Origin: Diadema setosum
Taxonomy: Eukaryota; Echinodermata; Echinoidea; Diadematoida; Diadematidae
Direction: 5' to 3'
DNA length: 64,000 bases
NCBI RefSeq assembly: GCF_964275005.1
Contig: NC_092705.1
Location: 24,160,673-24,224,672, forward strand
This document shows, in pieces, positions 12,166-23,133 of this stretch (position 1 is its first letter; every line of letters starts with the position of its first letter). The notes beneath the pieces were generated by a model, which worked only from the letters and a program-made list of their open reading frames with translations, was not told where the DNA came from and searched no databases. A program made the position numbers and the translations under genes.

Positions 12166-15100
12166 CACCTTTTGTATACAATATTATCGTACTTTTTAAT
12201 TCTCTCGGCTCTCGACAAACAGAGACAACGTGTTGCAGTCGTTGTTGGTGCGGCCCAGCTCGCTCCTTCCGCATGTCCGTCAGAAATGCTGCGAACGAGG
12301 AAGTGTTGTTGATAGTGCGCCCTCACCGGTGTGATGCCTGCTGCTGCCCGTGTTGTCTCATGTCAGCCATGGTTCAGTCACCAGGGGGCTATGTTCTGGG
12401 TTATACCAGGCAAAAGTAAGTCCGTTGATGCGTTTAAGCTACCCTCTCATTTTCCCCTCTTTTCCCCTCCCTCTTCTATCTCTTCTTCTTGTTTTTGCAG
12501 TATCATAAAAGTTGTTTATTTATAAAATTGCTTGATATAGATTCTTACGAGGTGTGCTTGGTTCAAAATATGCTAAACAAAGTTCTCACTTTATTTTTCA
12601 GTTTGTGTGTGTGTGTGTGTGTGTGTGTTTTTTTCTGTGAAATTATGCATGTAATCAAGCGATGGACTTAGCTAATAGACTACCATCATATTCCACAGAA
12701 CTAAAAAGTTACATCAGTGCTTGGGAAATACCATTTTGTTTGCTGTTTCAGAAAATGGTGTCTCTTCAGACACTTGTTTTCTTGATAATTATATATGATA
12801 ATTATGATGGTCTGAGTCACGAAATTTCATTGCTTTTTTTTAATTACTTTGTTTGAAATGTTATGATGTATTATATGTTTTGGTGAATGTATGTTTGATG
12901 TAGAATAATAAATATCCCGGTGGGAAAAAAAATATTTGCTGGAATGTGCAATAAACGTTTGTTTTTTTTCTTTGTATTTTTAAAATTTTTTTTTTTGGTA
13001 GGTTAATTGCATTTGTGTATCGCTTTTCTACACCAGGCGAGGTATTGAAATTTGGCAAGAGATAAGGTAGACATAATCCCTCTGTGAAGAGTTTGCAGTG
13101 ATAATCACTACAATGAAGCATTACATCTCTTTTCGAGTATTATGGAGCTGCCTTATCAAAGTAAATTAAAAAAATTACAGCCATATACAGGGGATATTTG
13201 CAAGAAATGTTATACTGTCAACATAAAGTGAGCTATACTTACCACGGGTACACCAATGTAAATTATTGTTTAAAAAAAAAAAAAAAAACATGTTTGTTTT
13301 ATTTTGTACGACTCGTTCTGCGTGTGTCTCCCAAGGTGGTCCTTCTGTGGCGCCACATTTAGTATATCTGGGCGAGAAGATCGCCAACTTGCCACCATGG
13401 AGTCTGAATGCTGCCCATGCCGCTGCTGCACATCTATGGACATTACGGTGGGGAACCCGATTTCAATTTCTTCAAAAAGACTTTATAGGAATGTTAGGTG
13501 CCAAGATATTGCTTTGTTTTGTTTTTAACATTGGACACGTATTGTTTGTTTGTTTGTTGTTGTTTTGCTTTTTTGTTCCATATTCCACATTTTAAAAGTA
13601 ATCATTACCAAAAACAAGACCAAAAAATCCTGTGTACATACATGGTCGATTACAAGAAATAAGATAATGTGACCCTGGAGTTACGTGACTTGCAGAGTAT
13701 GAGGAATAATATACATAGACCTTAAAGCAAATAGCCAACCGCAAGGGACGATGGGAACGGTAAGGGAGCAACAGCACCGCCTTGTCCGAGTGCGACAATG
13801 CGAAATATTAAATGGGTTAGTCAAATACCGGTTAGTGATTGGCTAAACACAGTCACGTGATGGAGGCACATTCGTTATGTTCGCCCATGGGCGAACATTT
13901 TTTTTTTTTTTTTTTTGGTAATGTTCTCCCATGGGAAAACATTTTCACGTAACACGGACAGAAGGCCTAGGACCGCGAGCACACAGTGAATTTGGCTCTG
14001 CGCGAGCGAGCGAGTGCGGGGCATGCGTTGTGCTGGTGGTTGACGTTGACGTATTTGACGTATTTGACTAACCCATATAATATAACAGGTGATGATTTTT
14101 GTTGTCGGGAACATGTGCCAAACGTTCCACCCTCAGGGTTCGAAATGCTATTTCGAGAGGCTATAAGTACCTCGACTTCGTCTCGGGACTTATAGCCTCC
14201 CTCAATAGCATTTCAAACCCTTCGGGTGGAACATTCGGTATGTTCCCTCCCCCGCCAGTCATCATCTATATGATAGCAGCCGACGCACGCGGGGGGACGA
14301 ACGTATTGAATATAATTGCGCCGATTGTATTCAGCTTTCTGCATTCTCCAAACAAATATCTCATCACATTTGCCTTGCGAAATCGCTGAAGAGTTGCTTG
14401 CGGGGTGTAAATTCTTAGTTAAGCTATATTCAACGTAAATTCCTACGTAAAATTACATACGTTCATAAATATTTCAAACAGCTATTGTATAATGTTTGTG
14501 AGAGATCACTCGTGGTCGGTAAGATATACGGTAGATGAGAATACATTAACGGCTTTCTGAATGGACACAGGGAGCAAGAGAACCTATCGCCTTCTGCAAC
14601 TTTGAAGGACTAACGAAGCAAAGCAAATCAATACAAGCCAAGAATGACGATTTAATGAAGGATGCATTGAAGGGGACTGAAACCTGAAACCCATACGTGG
14701 ACTTAGTTCATGCAGAAATAATTATTCGCAAAAACATCTGTGAAAGTTAGGGGCTAATCGGACAATCGGTTCAAAAGTTATGCATTTTTGAAGTTTCGAT
14801 ATCACAGTCGATGGATATTACAAAAAGATATCAACATGACCGTCGTGATTTCACAGTACCTAGTGACATAAAGAAAGTAAAAGAATACTAATTCACAAAA
14901 TTCCATTGCTTATGAAAATTACACAATCATTTCTCTGGTTCCTGACATGTTAAGGGTAATGATTATTCCCCTCACGTTTAAAAGAGGTGAGCCAAAAGCT
15001 CTTTCGTTGTACTGGAAAAACAAAAACTTGTTTAATTCCGTTCATATCTTTTTGTACCGTTTTTCACGCCCGAAATCGTTATTTGTTGTACATGTATACT

Positions 15101-17547
15101 ATAGTCTTCTTTTAATGTCTTTTAATGAAATTTTGATGTCTTAAAGGGACTGTACAGTACTGGGTGAGGTGGGGATTCATGTTTTGAACATTCCTAATTG
15201 AGATAATGAGAAACCTCCTCTAAAATATGAAAGAGCATGTTATTTTAAGAAGGATTCAACGTTTATTTGATGAAAATCGGTTTTGAAATGGCTGAGATAT
15301 CCAAAAAAAGTGATATTAATAAAGGTGACAGGCCAGGCCTTTTATTAGGATCTCTTTGTTTCACCTTGTTTTTTGATATCTCAGCCATTTCAAAACCAAT
15401 TTTCATCAAATAAACTTTTGATACCCTCTAGAAATGCATGCTCTTTGATATCCCATAGAGTGGTTTCTGAATTTCTCACAAAACGTTAAATGCTAAATCC
15501 TCACCTCGACCAGAACTGTACACACCCTTTAACCTTTTAAGATCGTCCAATTTTAACTTTATTGATACACGTGTTCTACGAATATACATGTAATAGCATG
15601 CATTCAATTAATACTAATATTTGGATTCCATTCCTCTTTAAGGAAAACTGTGATTTTGTCCATATACCACTTGTCACTAACCACTGTCACACAACGGTTA
15701 CCAATCCCCTGTATCAGATTCTGTCACGAGTCGGCCAAGAGGGCGCCATAACCAAACGGTGGGGCGGAAGGAAACACTACGTTAACATGGACCATGAGTT
15801 CTTCACTCTTCAGTGTGAGTTTTTAAGTCGTTTCCACGGTAACTGTCATATGAATGTTACAAATGTATTTTCACCATCCACTCATTCACTTCTATTAATA
15901 CAGGGTAGTTCATTCATCAAAATGTTGATATCTCATGGGGTTCTGGATACATAAAGATCTGTAATTAAAAGATATGGTATTACAGATAACAAATACACAC
16001 AAATGAGGTTAGAAAAACAAGAAAACATGCTCAGTTATATGAATATGACACATGTACAACGGAATTATGTCTAAAGCTAATATGTCACATACAAGACTGG
16101 TGATGAAACATTTACAGTGAAGAGAGGATCTCAAGGTAATCGTTTTGTAGTTGTACCGTTTTCATTTTTTCTTCTTCCTTTTTTTTCAACCCCAGTTCCA
16201 GCAGGTTCCGATTTGCGAACGAAGGCTGTTCTGATGGGAGCTGCCTTCCTAGCTGTAAGTCCTTTTTTCTTCTTCTTCTTTTTTTAAAACTCTATTATTG
16301 CCGTCGGTAACCTCACTGTTTGAGCACTTTGTCCAGAAGAGTTCAGATGTATAGGTTCAAACAAGTTAATCAAACTTTGCAATTATAGTTTGCTTAAAAC
16401 TCAGGGCACTGTTCAAGCTGATTTTAGTTTACCTTAAACCAACCAAACAAAACCAGTTTAGCACATGAAATAAGAAAGTTATAAAATTTAAAGTTTTTCA
16501 TGCATTGAGAGACCTTTATTTGCAAATTTTATGATGGTAATCGCCTTACAGTTTGTTCATAAAGGTGTAATGAAGATATCTTTTTTTTTTTCTCCTTGTT
16601 GATTACTCAGCAGACTTGCCCCCTTCACGCTACAAACACATCACTACTGAGTCATTGAAACTGTCAAACTATTGAAAGTACTACTAGTATATCGTTTTCA
16701 TCAAATATAACCTTTGTGAGGTTATTGCATCGTCACCAAGTTGCATAAGTGCCTTTTTTAATTCAGTTACTTCCTTATGTTTGGCCTGATTTAGACGAAA
16801 CTCTCACTATTGTTTATTTCACTCTATTCATCAAAATCAACTTGGAACAGAGATTCACGTTTAGCTTTATTTTCAACCATTTATTTTTGACAAAATACAA
16901 GACCGCAATGAAATAAAATTGTGAAGAAATTTGATTCGTCATTTCACTCAATAAAGCGGGAAAAGATAAAACTGCACCCGTTACAATTCAGGATTTCATA
17001 TTTCATGTTCATATGTGGAAGACTGTTTGATACTTTGCAACTGATTGATTAACAAGTTCACATTTTGTCGTGGTTATTGTAATCAGTCATTTGTAGCAGG
17101 AGAATAATCCATGGCACTTATAAACTTGGTAACACTCGGTGCCCAATCCTTTTTAATTACCTTTTGTTTGGAGGATGTCGAGCCTTGAATATTTAGCTTA
17201 TCTTTAAAGAGTATAAAGCTATTGGTGATCAACTATACAAGTTAGTTGTTGTTGTTGTTTTTTTTTTGTCTGTTCTGAAGGTTAGACAAAAAGTTATGGA
17301 TAAAAAAAAAGTTTTCCCTTCCATCTCTCTTTAAAAATATATTATCATTTCTGCTTTTCATTTCTCAATGTATCTTCCTTTTTCTCATATCTCTATCTCT
17401 CTCTCTTTCTCATATTTAAAAAAAATCTGTACATACTGTCTTCCCTTTCTTCCCATTCTCCTCCCTCCTCCAAACAAAACTTTTGATTACACCATCTTCT
17501 TCTCTTTCTCATCCTCACAGGACTACATGTTTTTTGAGATGACTTAA
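10613..17547 (+). CDS. Phospholipid scramblase (PLSCR family)
   Basis: Seven coding exons join in frame: 10613-10799, 11465-11539, 12223-12415, 13336-13447, 15643-15814, 16196-16254 and 17521-17547, giving 274 aa. The family consists of membrane-anchored, Ca2+-responsive proteins linked to bidirectional phospholipid movement across the plasma membrane. Visible parts: a core opening with ALRDLAGVDEI (residues 44-54); the TTCCSRCWCGPAR block (89-101), like CCTRNCCGPSRPF of human PLSCR1; the CCCPCC cysteine cluster (127-132), a palmitoylation site in relatives; an MDHEFFTLQFP segment (near 239-248) where the Ca2+-binding loop lies; and a C-terminal hydrophobic helix KAVLMGAAFLADYMFF (256-271). 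The N-terminus lacks the proline-rich PPxY region of vertebrate PLSCR1. The ATG at 10613 is the only methionine in its open frame before the conserved core. The 13447/15643 junction is the least certain; a donor at 13497 is the alternative. Which paralogue this is cannot be said. Confidence 0.9.
10970..11166. mobile_element. Fold-back MITE, family A, copy 2 (half element)
   Basis: Begins TTAAAGGGATGGTATCG and runs through the left arm including TGATGAAAATTGGTTTTGAA, but the right half is missing. It lies in scramblase intron 1, about 170 bases after the first coding exon. Confidence 0.7.
12102..12162. repeat. (TG)n plus poly-T tract
   Basis: A TG dinucleotide run followed by more than 30 thymidines, just upstream of the third scramblase coding exon (12223). 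A nearby CA/CG-rich run lies at about 11940-12005. Confidence 0.85.
13808..14076. repeat. Inverted-repeat block with a perfect 22-bp palindrome
   Basis: ATGGGTTAGTCAAATAC near 13810-13826 is matched in reverse complement by GTATTTGACTAACCCAT near 14058-14074. Inside is ATGTTCGCCCATGGGCGAAC plus AT, a perfect 22-base palindrome at 13877-13898, and an imperfect sister around 13922-13943. The block lies in a scramblase intron and looks like a small fold-back element. Confidence 0.65.
14107..14247. repeat. 141-bp hairpin element
   Basis: Both arms, about 65 bases each, contain GTTCCACC, GGGTT, GAAATGCTATT and AGGCTATAAGT in matching reverse-complement order around a short centre near 14175. It directly follows the preceding inverted-repeat block and is probably a separate miniature fold-back element. 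Confidence 0.75.
15141..15532. mobile_element. Fold-back MITE, family A, copy 3
   Basis: Full-length copy, from TTAAAGGGACTGTACAG to TACACACCCTTTAA, very close to copy 1 in sequence and arm layout. It ends about 110 bases before scramblase exon 5. Confidence 0.8.
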
Positions 17548-18159
17548 AATTCCATCGCATCAAATCAAAAGGTAAAGAACAACAAACGGGACTCAACTGT
17601 TGTATGAAATGTTTTTGACTTTATTTTTTTTTAACAATGACGCACATTTTCCTTTGTGACAGATAATGCACTCACTGAAAGCATCTATGTACAATATAAT
17701 TCAAGGAGACTCCAATGCCCTGTTGTTGTTTTTTCTATCTTGAGCTTTGCATGAAGTTTTTAATGCACATGTGTACTTGTAAAGTGTTTTTCTTCAAGTA
17801 AACATAAAGGAAGATGGTGTTCTGGCTGCACAAACTGTCACGTTGGCAGTCAGTGCTTTATGAAGTCAACAAGTTGCCCTTGTGGAATCAGAAAAAAAAA
17901 GATAAAGAATGCACTACAGATGTAGGTTTAGCTGACACATAGATATCTATATGCAGTCGTTAAAGCATTGATCAACAACAACAACTAAGCTCAATTCAAT
18001 CCTGGTATGTGAGAAAAGTGAGCAGAATAATGCTTGGTACCATACATACAATATTTATGAAAAGATATAATAATCAATGTTAATAATCTTTGACTGCTTT
18101 AACTGAAAAATGAGAAAGAAATAACGAAATAGCACTACTAGTCAAGGCGTCTTAATAAA
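17548..18159 (+). other. Probable scramblase 3' UTR with AATAAA signal
   Basis: The sequence after the TAA at 17545-17547 holds no recognised frame. The first convincing polyadenylation hexamer on this strand is AATAAA at 18154-18159, about 610 bases after the stop. Use of this site is inferred. Confidence 0.5.
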
Positions 18160-18827
18160 GCAAGAACAAATTTATTTTAAAAATGGATATGTGTGATACC
18201 TGTTCACACTTGACAATTAATTCAGAGAGTAGAGGGTTGAGTTGGTATCTGCTTCATAGCACAATGGATGTAAACACTGAAAGCCACTCTAATTCAAACT
18301 ATGTAGCCAATATATGCTCAGTTTATCTCAAGGTCTAGAAACTGTTAATATAAGGGACTTGGTTTGATGAAAGTAAAACATATTACTTCCCTTTCAGAGT
18401 CACATTCTATAGCTGACAGAAATCATTTCCAGTAGTGACCCTGTAAATACTGATGTTTTATCAGTGTAGAAGTAGAATAGAAGTAGTGAGCACAGAAGTA
18501 CAGTCTAGAGTAAAGAATGTGGTGAGGGATGTACTGTTTATCCCTTTCTATTTTTTTCATTCAAACAATCTGTGTCTTTTCTTCATCTTCCTTCAACAGC
18601 CATACGTGTATATTCAAGAGAAACTAAAGATTCTGATGTCTGTGACCCACACTCTACTGGGAAAATTCACAACATGATCTCAAATGGTAGCAGAAATATC
18701 AATGGACTCAAGTAATAGTAGCAACTTGACTCGTATAATTTCATCGTGTTATCAGCACTACAGTTCTTTTCAGTGTGAAATGGTCACAAACTGCTCATGT
18801 TGCGTACGAAAGGGACATTTTGGCCCG
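18160..18827. other. Intergenic, nothing recognised
   Basis: AT-rich sequence between the scramblase tail and the next fold-back element. Short frames here match no known family. Confidence 0.4.
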
Positions 18828-18828
18828 A

Positions 18829-19149
18829 ATTCACGAAGGTGGTACACATGAAACCATGGTTTAAACCGTGGACAAAAACCACGGAGCGCCATGTGTCGCA
18901 CAGAATATTTTGTTATGAAATTGGTCATTTCGTCGACAAAATTACCGTTTCGTTAACGAAATTATCATTTCGTGGATGAAATGTTCATTTTGTTGCAAAA
19001 TGTTGTAATTTCATTACAAAATAATCATTTCATCAACGAAATGACTGAATTCGTAACGAAATATTCCATGCGACACTTGGCGCTCCATGGTTTTTGTCCA
19101 TGGTTTAAACCATGGTTTCATTTGTACCACCTTCGTGAATTTGGGCCTT
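18829..19149. mobile_element. Fold-back MITE with internal ATTTCGT/ACGAAAT dyad array
   Basis: Outer arms start TTTGGCCCGAATTCACGAAG and end CTTCGTGAATTTGGGCC. Each arm continues through GGTGGTAC, a CCATGGTTTAAACC string and a CACGG or CATGG string, for about 90 bases. The centre (about 18905-19065) is a series of short dyads of the form ATTTCGTnnACGAAAT, spaced about 20 bases apart. There is no coding capacity. Confidence 0.8.
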
Positions 19150-19331
19150 TGTATTTATTCCAGACATTCAAATTCATCCTAATTCATTTCCTGAAGAAAC
19201 AACACTCTATTGATGACATTTTCGCAGTGTGGAAATTTTGGGGCATTTTGGGCGACATGAAAGTAGCGCAAAATTCTTGGTATCGCCAATACCTAGGCAT
19301 CATGCGTAGAGCAGCATTTTAGATGCATTAT

Positions 19332-19420
19332 GGGATAGCTCAGCGGACAAATTTGCCCCGGTTTTGGCTGCATATGCACCCAGGTCACATTCTGTCTTTA
19401 TCCAGGGATATTTTTTTTTT
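19332..19420 (+). repeat. tRNA-derived SINE head (degenerate)
   Basis: GGGATAGCTCAGCGG at 19332-19346 contains an exact RNA polymerase III A box (TAGCTCAGCGG, 19336-19346). A weak B box (GGTCACATTC) follows at about 19383-19392, a normal distance away. There is no intact cloverleaf, so a SINE relic is more likely than a tRNA gene. The 3' extent is unclear. Confidence 0.45.
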
Positions 19421-19918
19421 AAGGTTTCTTTGCTTTCCATCATGTGACCAGCACATTGAAGCCTTGCAGTTGTGAACCATGACTCTAGTGACCGCAAATC
19501 AGTAAAATTTAGAAACTTTCAACTCATTTAAAGCCGAATTATAGCCAAGAAAAAAGGGGGTAACAATGTAAAAGCAGACAAATAACTCCATTGAATCGTA
19601 TGGGAACTGCGACTCGCGTGAGACAACCGGAAGCGACAAATGGCACCGAGGAATCCCACAGTGCATCTGTGACAGGGCTCTTCAGCATGTGCACAAATTT
19701 TCTGCGCATTGACGATACCGAGAATTAAAAGCACATCTTTTTTTTTTTTTTTTTTTTTTTGCCTTGTTACATGTAATACCACGTCATATTTTGATTTCAC
19801 AGAATCAAAAACACAGAAAATTCATGCTACCCGGCAGAGTGTAAAAAAAAAAAAAAAAAAAAAAAGACCTATATGCATTTAGATCATATATGAATACCTA
19901 AATCATACATTTCATGAA

Positions 19919-20055
19919 GACCTATCCAGGTTCTCATATACCTTAGTTAAAAGTCAATTTCAAGAGAATGTCTGTCATGACCTTTATCTGCACATGCTCA
20001 GACTGTACATTATATCAGTGAACTGGTTTATTTTACTGCATTAAAGCTGAAATAG
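19919..20055. repeat. Dispersed repeat, copy 1 of 2
   Basis: Shares strings such as TGACCTTTATCTGCACATGC and GTGAACTGG with a second copy at about 22168-22290. Type unknown; no clear terminal repeats. Confidence 0.6.
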
Positions 20056-20239
20056 GTTTTCTCCACATTGTTGCCTGTAACATCGGAATGAAAAAAAAAA
20101 GTAATTTATTTCTTTGTTTTATCAGAACTAGTATACTACCTAATGGCATTCTGATACTTTATGGAAAATACACAAAGTTGGTTGATTATGAATTCATGTT
20201 CTTTAGTTGCATATACCAGGCTATTGTTGTTCCCCTTGA

Positions 20240-20337
20240 AGATATCGTCGGTTGAGAATGATAAGGGCGTTAAGTTGCAACTAAACCCATAGTGTTCAAG
20301 ACAAATTAACGCCCTTTTCATTCTCAACAGACGATAT
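20240..20337. repeat. Hairpin with ~33-bp arms
   Basis: GATATCGTCGGTTGAGAATG followed by ATAAGGGCGTTAA is matched in reverse by TTAACGCCCTTTTCATTC then TCAACAGACGATAT. The loop is about 33 bases. It is a miniature fold-back repeat or a hairpin-forming transcript region. Confidence 0.75.
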
Positions 20338-21180
20338 GTACTTGTGTTTTTGTTTCACACGATTGATAAGCAGGATTCTGGTCATTCAATAATAAAGGCT
20401 GTGCGACTGTATACGCCATATATTCAGTGAGTCTCATTTTTCGCAAATCAGTCCTTCTCAACAATTTTTGCGAAAGGTTAAATTTGTGATTGTGAAGCAC
20501 AGTACTGAATGGAGAAATGTATGCATGCACGTCACATTCATGTCAGGATAAGAGTCGATATTTTAGATTTTTAGATTTTAGATTTGTGAATACCACCTGA
20601 CTCACGAACTTTGCAAAAATAAAAACCTCACAAAATATTCAGCATATACAGTATATGCCCCTTCACGTGTAGTAAATACCCTGTGAAAATCACATACATT
20701 AAAGCCAAGATAAATGCCAGGTGAGGTAAATTGTTTGGCAGATGAGAAATGCCATAATTGTCAAAAATGAAATGGCTGAAGTCTTTCTACCCTCTATCCA
20801 AATTTTGAAGTCTACGAATACTTTGAGGTTTGGTACTTTTCGCTTTTTTTTTTTTTTATATGGATATGCCTCAATCAACCTCAAAAACTGCTCTGTTCTG
20901 CAAAAGCTTTTTTTTTTCTCTTGGATGCAAGACAAACTGGTATTACACAGGAGTTGAATGTCTTATCAGCTAATAACATTTGCTTGACTCTCATGGCTCA
21001 TTCTGAACTCTGTGGGAGACGGACTCTAAAATTGATATTGACATTTCATTCAAGATATTGGCAAGGGTCAAAACATTATGTAGCAGGGTATCCGTGAAGG
21101 TGACTGCAATCATACCCTGTGATATTCATGGCCGTAGATTGTAAAGAACTCAGCGTGAGATGTGTGGTCATGTCAAAGCA

Positions 21181-21392
21181 GTTAGAACCTAGTTTGCAGG
21201 CACATACCCTTGTTGGTTGTAAAGGAGTCTGAACCAAGACTACTACATACACCATCCTGGCACTGTAGCCTCTCCCTTGTTGGGAGAAGCTACAACACAG
21301 GGCCTATGGGACAGTGCAGTGGTGCATGTAGTAGTCTTGGTGCAGACTCCTTTACGACCAACAAGGGTTTGTGCCTGCAAACTAGTTACAAC
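21181..21392. repeat. Near-perfect ~80-bp-arm hairpin
   Basis: The left arm runs through AGTTTGCAGGCACA, CCCTTGTTGGTTGTAAAGGA and CCAAGACTACTACAT. The right arm repeats these in reverse complement and ends TGTGCCTGCAAACTAGTTAC. The centre is about 50 bases. It lies downstream of EIF4E2 and has no coding potential of note. Confidence 0.85.
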
Positions 21393-22167
21393 CACTGCAT
21401 AGTTCATATTCACATAAGCAAAAAATTACCATGGCAACAAGCAAGTGAGATTTTGCATATATTCATTCAAAATATGATAGTATGATCTTTGCAATAATCA
21501 TAAACAATTGGCAAACTTTATAATTGCTGGTTGAATCCTCATGCTGAGAATCTTGCACAAGTCAGCCACACATAGGTCAAGTACTCTGCACTGTCAATGT
21601 TGTACTTTACATTTTATGTGGAGTTTGAAAGTGGGGGATGTCAAGCCTTCCCCTACATTTCAATGGATTGTACTCTTTAGTAGGTCTTCCATGGCACTGT
21701 AAAGTCTATTTTTCACAAATATCCAGGATTTTAATGTCAGGGAAAAGGGTTATGGTCCATACTCCTCCCAGTCTTTACAGAATCACAAAAGCCTTTGTGT
21801 GGGACTATGGGATTCTTTATCACTAGAACCATAAGTTATCACATGTAAAATGATGAAGTATGGAGAAAAAGTAATGTCCACTGAAATTAGCAACTTTTCC
21901 ACATCATCAATATTCATACCCCCAGCAGTAATGCTACAATAAGCCAGTTCACAGTTAGCACTAGTCTGCAATGACCTCTCCAACCACACACTTTGCAAAA
22001 ACATGGAATAGTCTTCAAGAAGAGCAGTTGAAAGCAGCCATGCAGCAAGTGGTAATTTTACATGTCAGTGCTGCATGAATGGCTTTTGTTAATGCTGCTG
22101 AAAAGAGTGCATATTCACCTGTAAATACCAATCTGCACCTGGTTCATTTGTAACACAGGAGTCTTAA

Positions 22168-22290
22168 AGCCCTATGTCGGTTTTGAATACCTCAGTTGCA
22201 AGTCCATTTCAGGAGAAGGTCTGCAATGACCTTTATCTGCACATGCTCAGATTGGAACTGTGAACTGGCTTATTGTACTGCACCATGAGG
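22168..22290. repeat. Dispersed repeat, copy 2 of 2
   Basis: Second copy of the unit at 19919-20055, same orientation, sharing TGACCTTTATCTGCACATGC. Confidence 0.6.
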
Positions 22291-23133
22291 CATAGGTATG
22301 TGTCACAACAGACATAATGACCTAATTTGAAATTCAGGGCATCAGCCCATCAGAAAAAAAAGGAGTCCAGGAATGCCCTCATGGCTGAAAATGTATGTAT
22401 TTTTCCCAATCCCCCTGAATTGAGATCTTTCAGCTCGAGCTAATATCATTACAGGAGACAAAGAGACACTTGTGCATCAGTGATGTGACATCTAACACCT
22501 ACCTCACATCTGATCACTTCAGCAATCAAGATTGCTTGCAGTTCTTCCTGCATGAGGTTAAAAAGGAAGTATGTGTCCACATTCCAATGCAATGCCAGCT
22601 ATGCACAAATTACCTCGCACCCTCAGGAGCTTGATGAGATATGATAGCGCGACAGACCAAGGGGGGCCCATTGGCAAAGTATGGGTTCGAACTGGCCTTC
22701 TTCTACACTAGTCTCTGCTGTAGACTTGTTTCTCAAGGTTCCGCTGCGTGTCCATGGTAGTTTGATCAGCTCCACCATATGTTTTCACCCTTGGCATCAG
22801 TATTTTGCCTAAGCTAACTAACTTTTAAAGAAGAAAAAAAAAATATCAAGAAACCAGGATGCCTCTATTAACCTCTGCAAGTTAGCTGGGTCCCTCAAAA
22901 TTGTCCAGGTTCATTCCAGCATGGAAGGCATTTTGCTAGGCAAGCATACAGTTTGAGTCCATTGCATCCCAATAGGACTGCAGAGCTCTGGTTCCATGAG
23001 ATAAAAAAAAAGAAAAAGAAAAATGATAAAAACAAGGAGACTGGTGTGATGTGAGATGCGACAGGTGCTTTGGTGTACCCCTCACTGCCACCAATGGGTG
23101 GCTTCTCGGTCCCCTTGTCACCCCGCCTTGCTC
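22291..23133 (-). other. Downstream flank or 3' UTR of EIF4E2
   Basis: No gene is recognised on either strand. Being directly after the EIF4E2 stop on the - strand, part of it is probably 3' UTR. No convincing nearby AATAAA was found on that strand, so the end of the transcript is not placed. Confidence 0.35.

Noticed and set aside
13448-13497. Longer version of scramblase exon 4, ending at 13497
   Set aside because: It would leave the wrong phase for the acceptor at 15643 and adds sequence with no family match. Kept only as an alternative.
22936-23121. Extra EIF4E2 last exon with the MPGRLGPQ-type ending
   Set aside because: No frame on the - strand resembles that ending.
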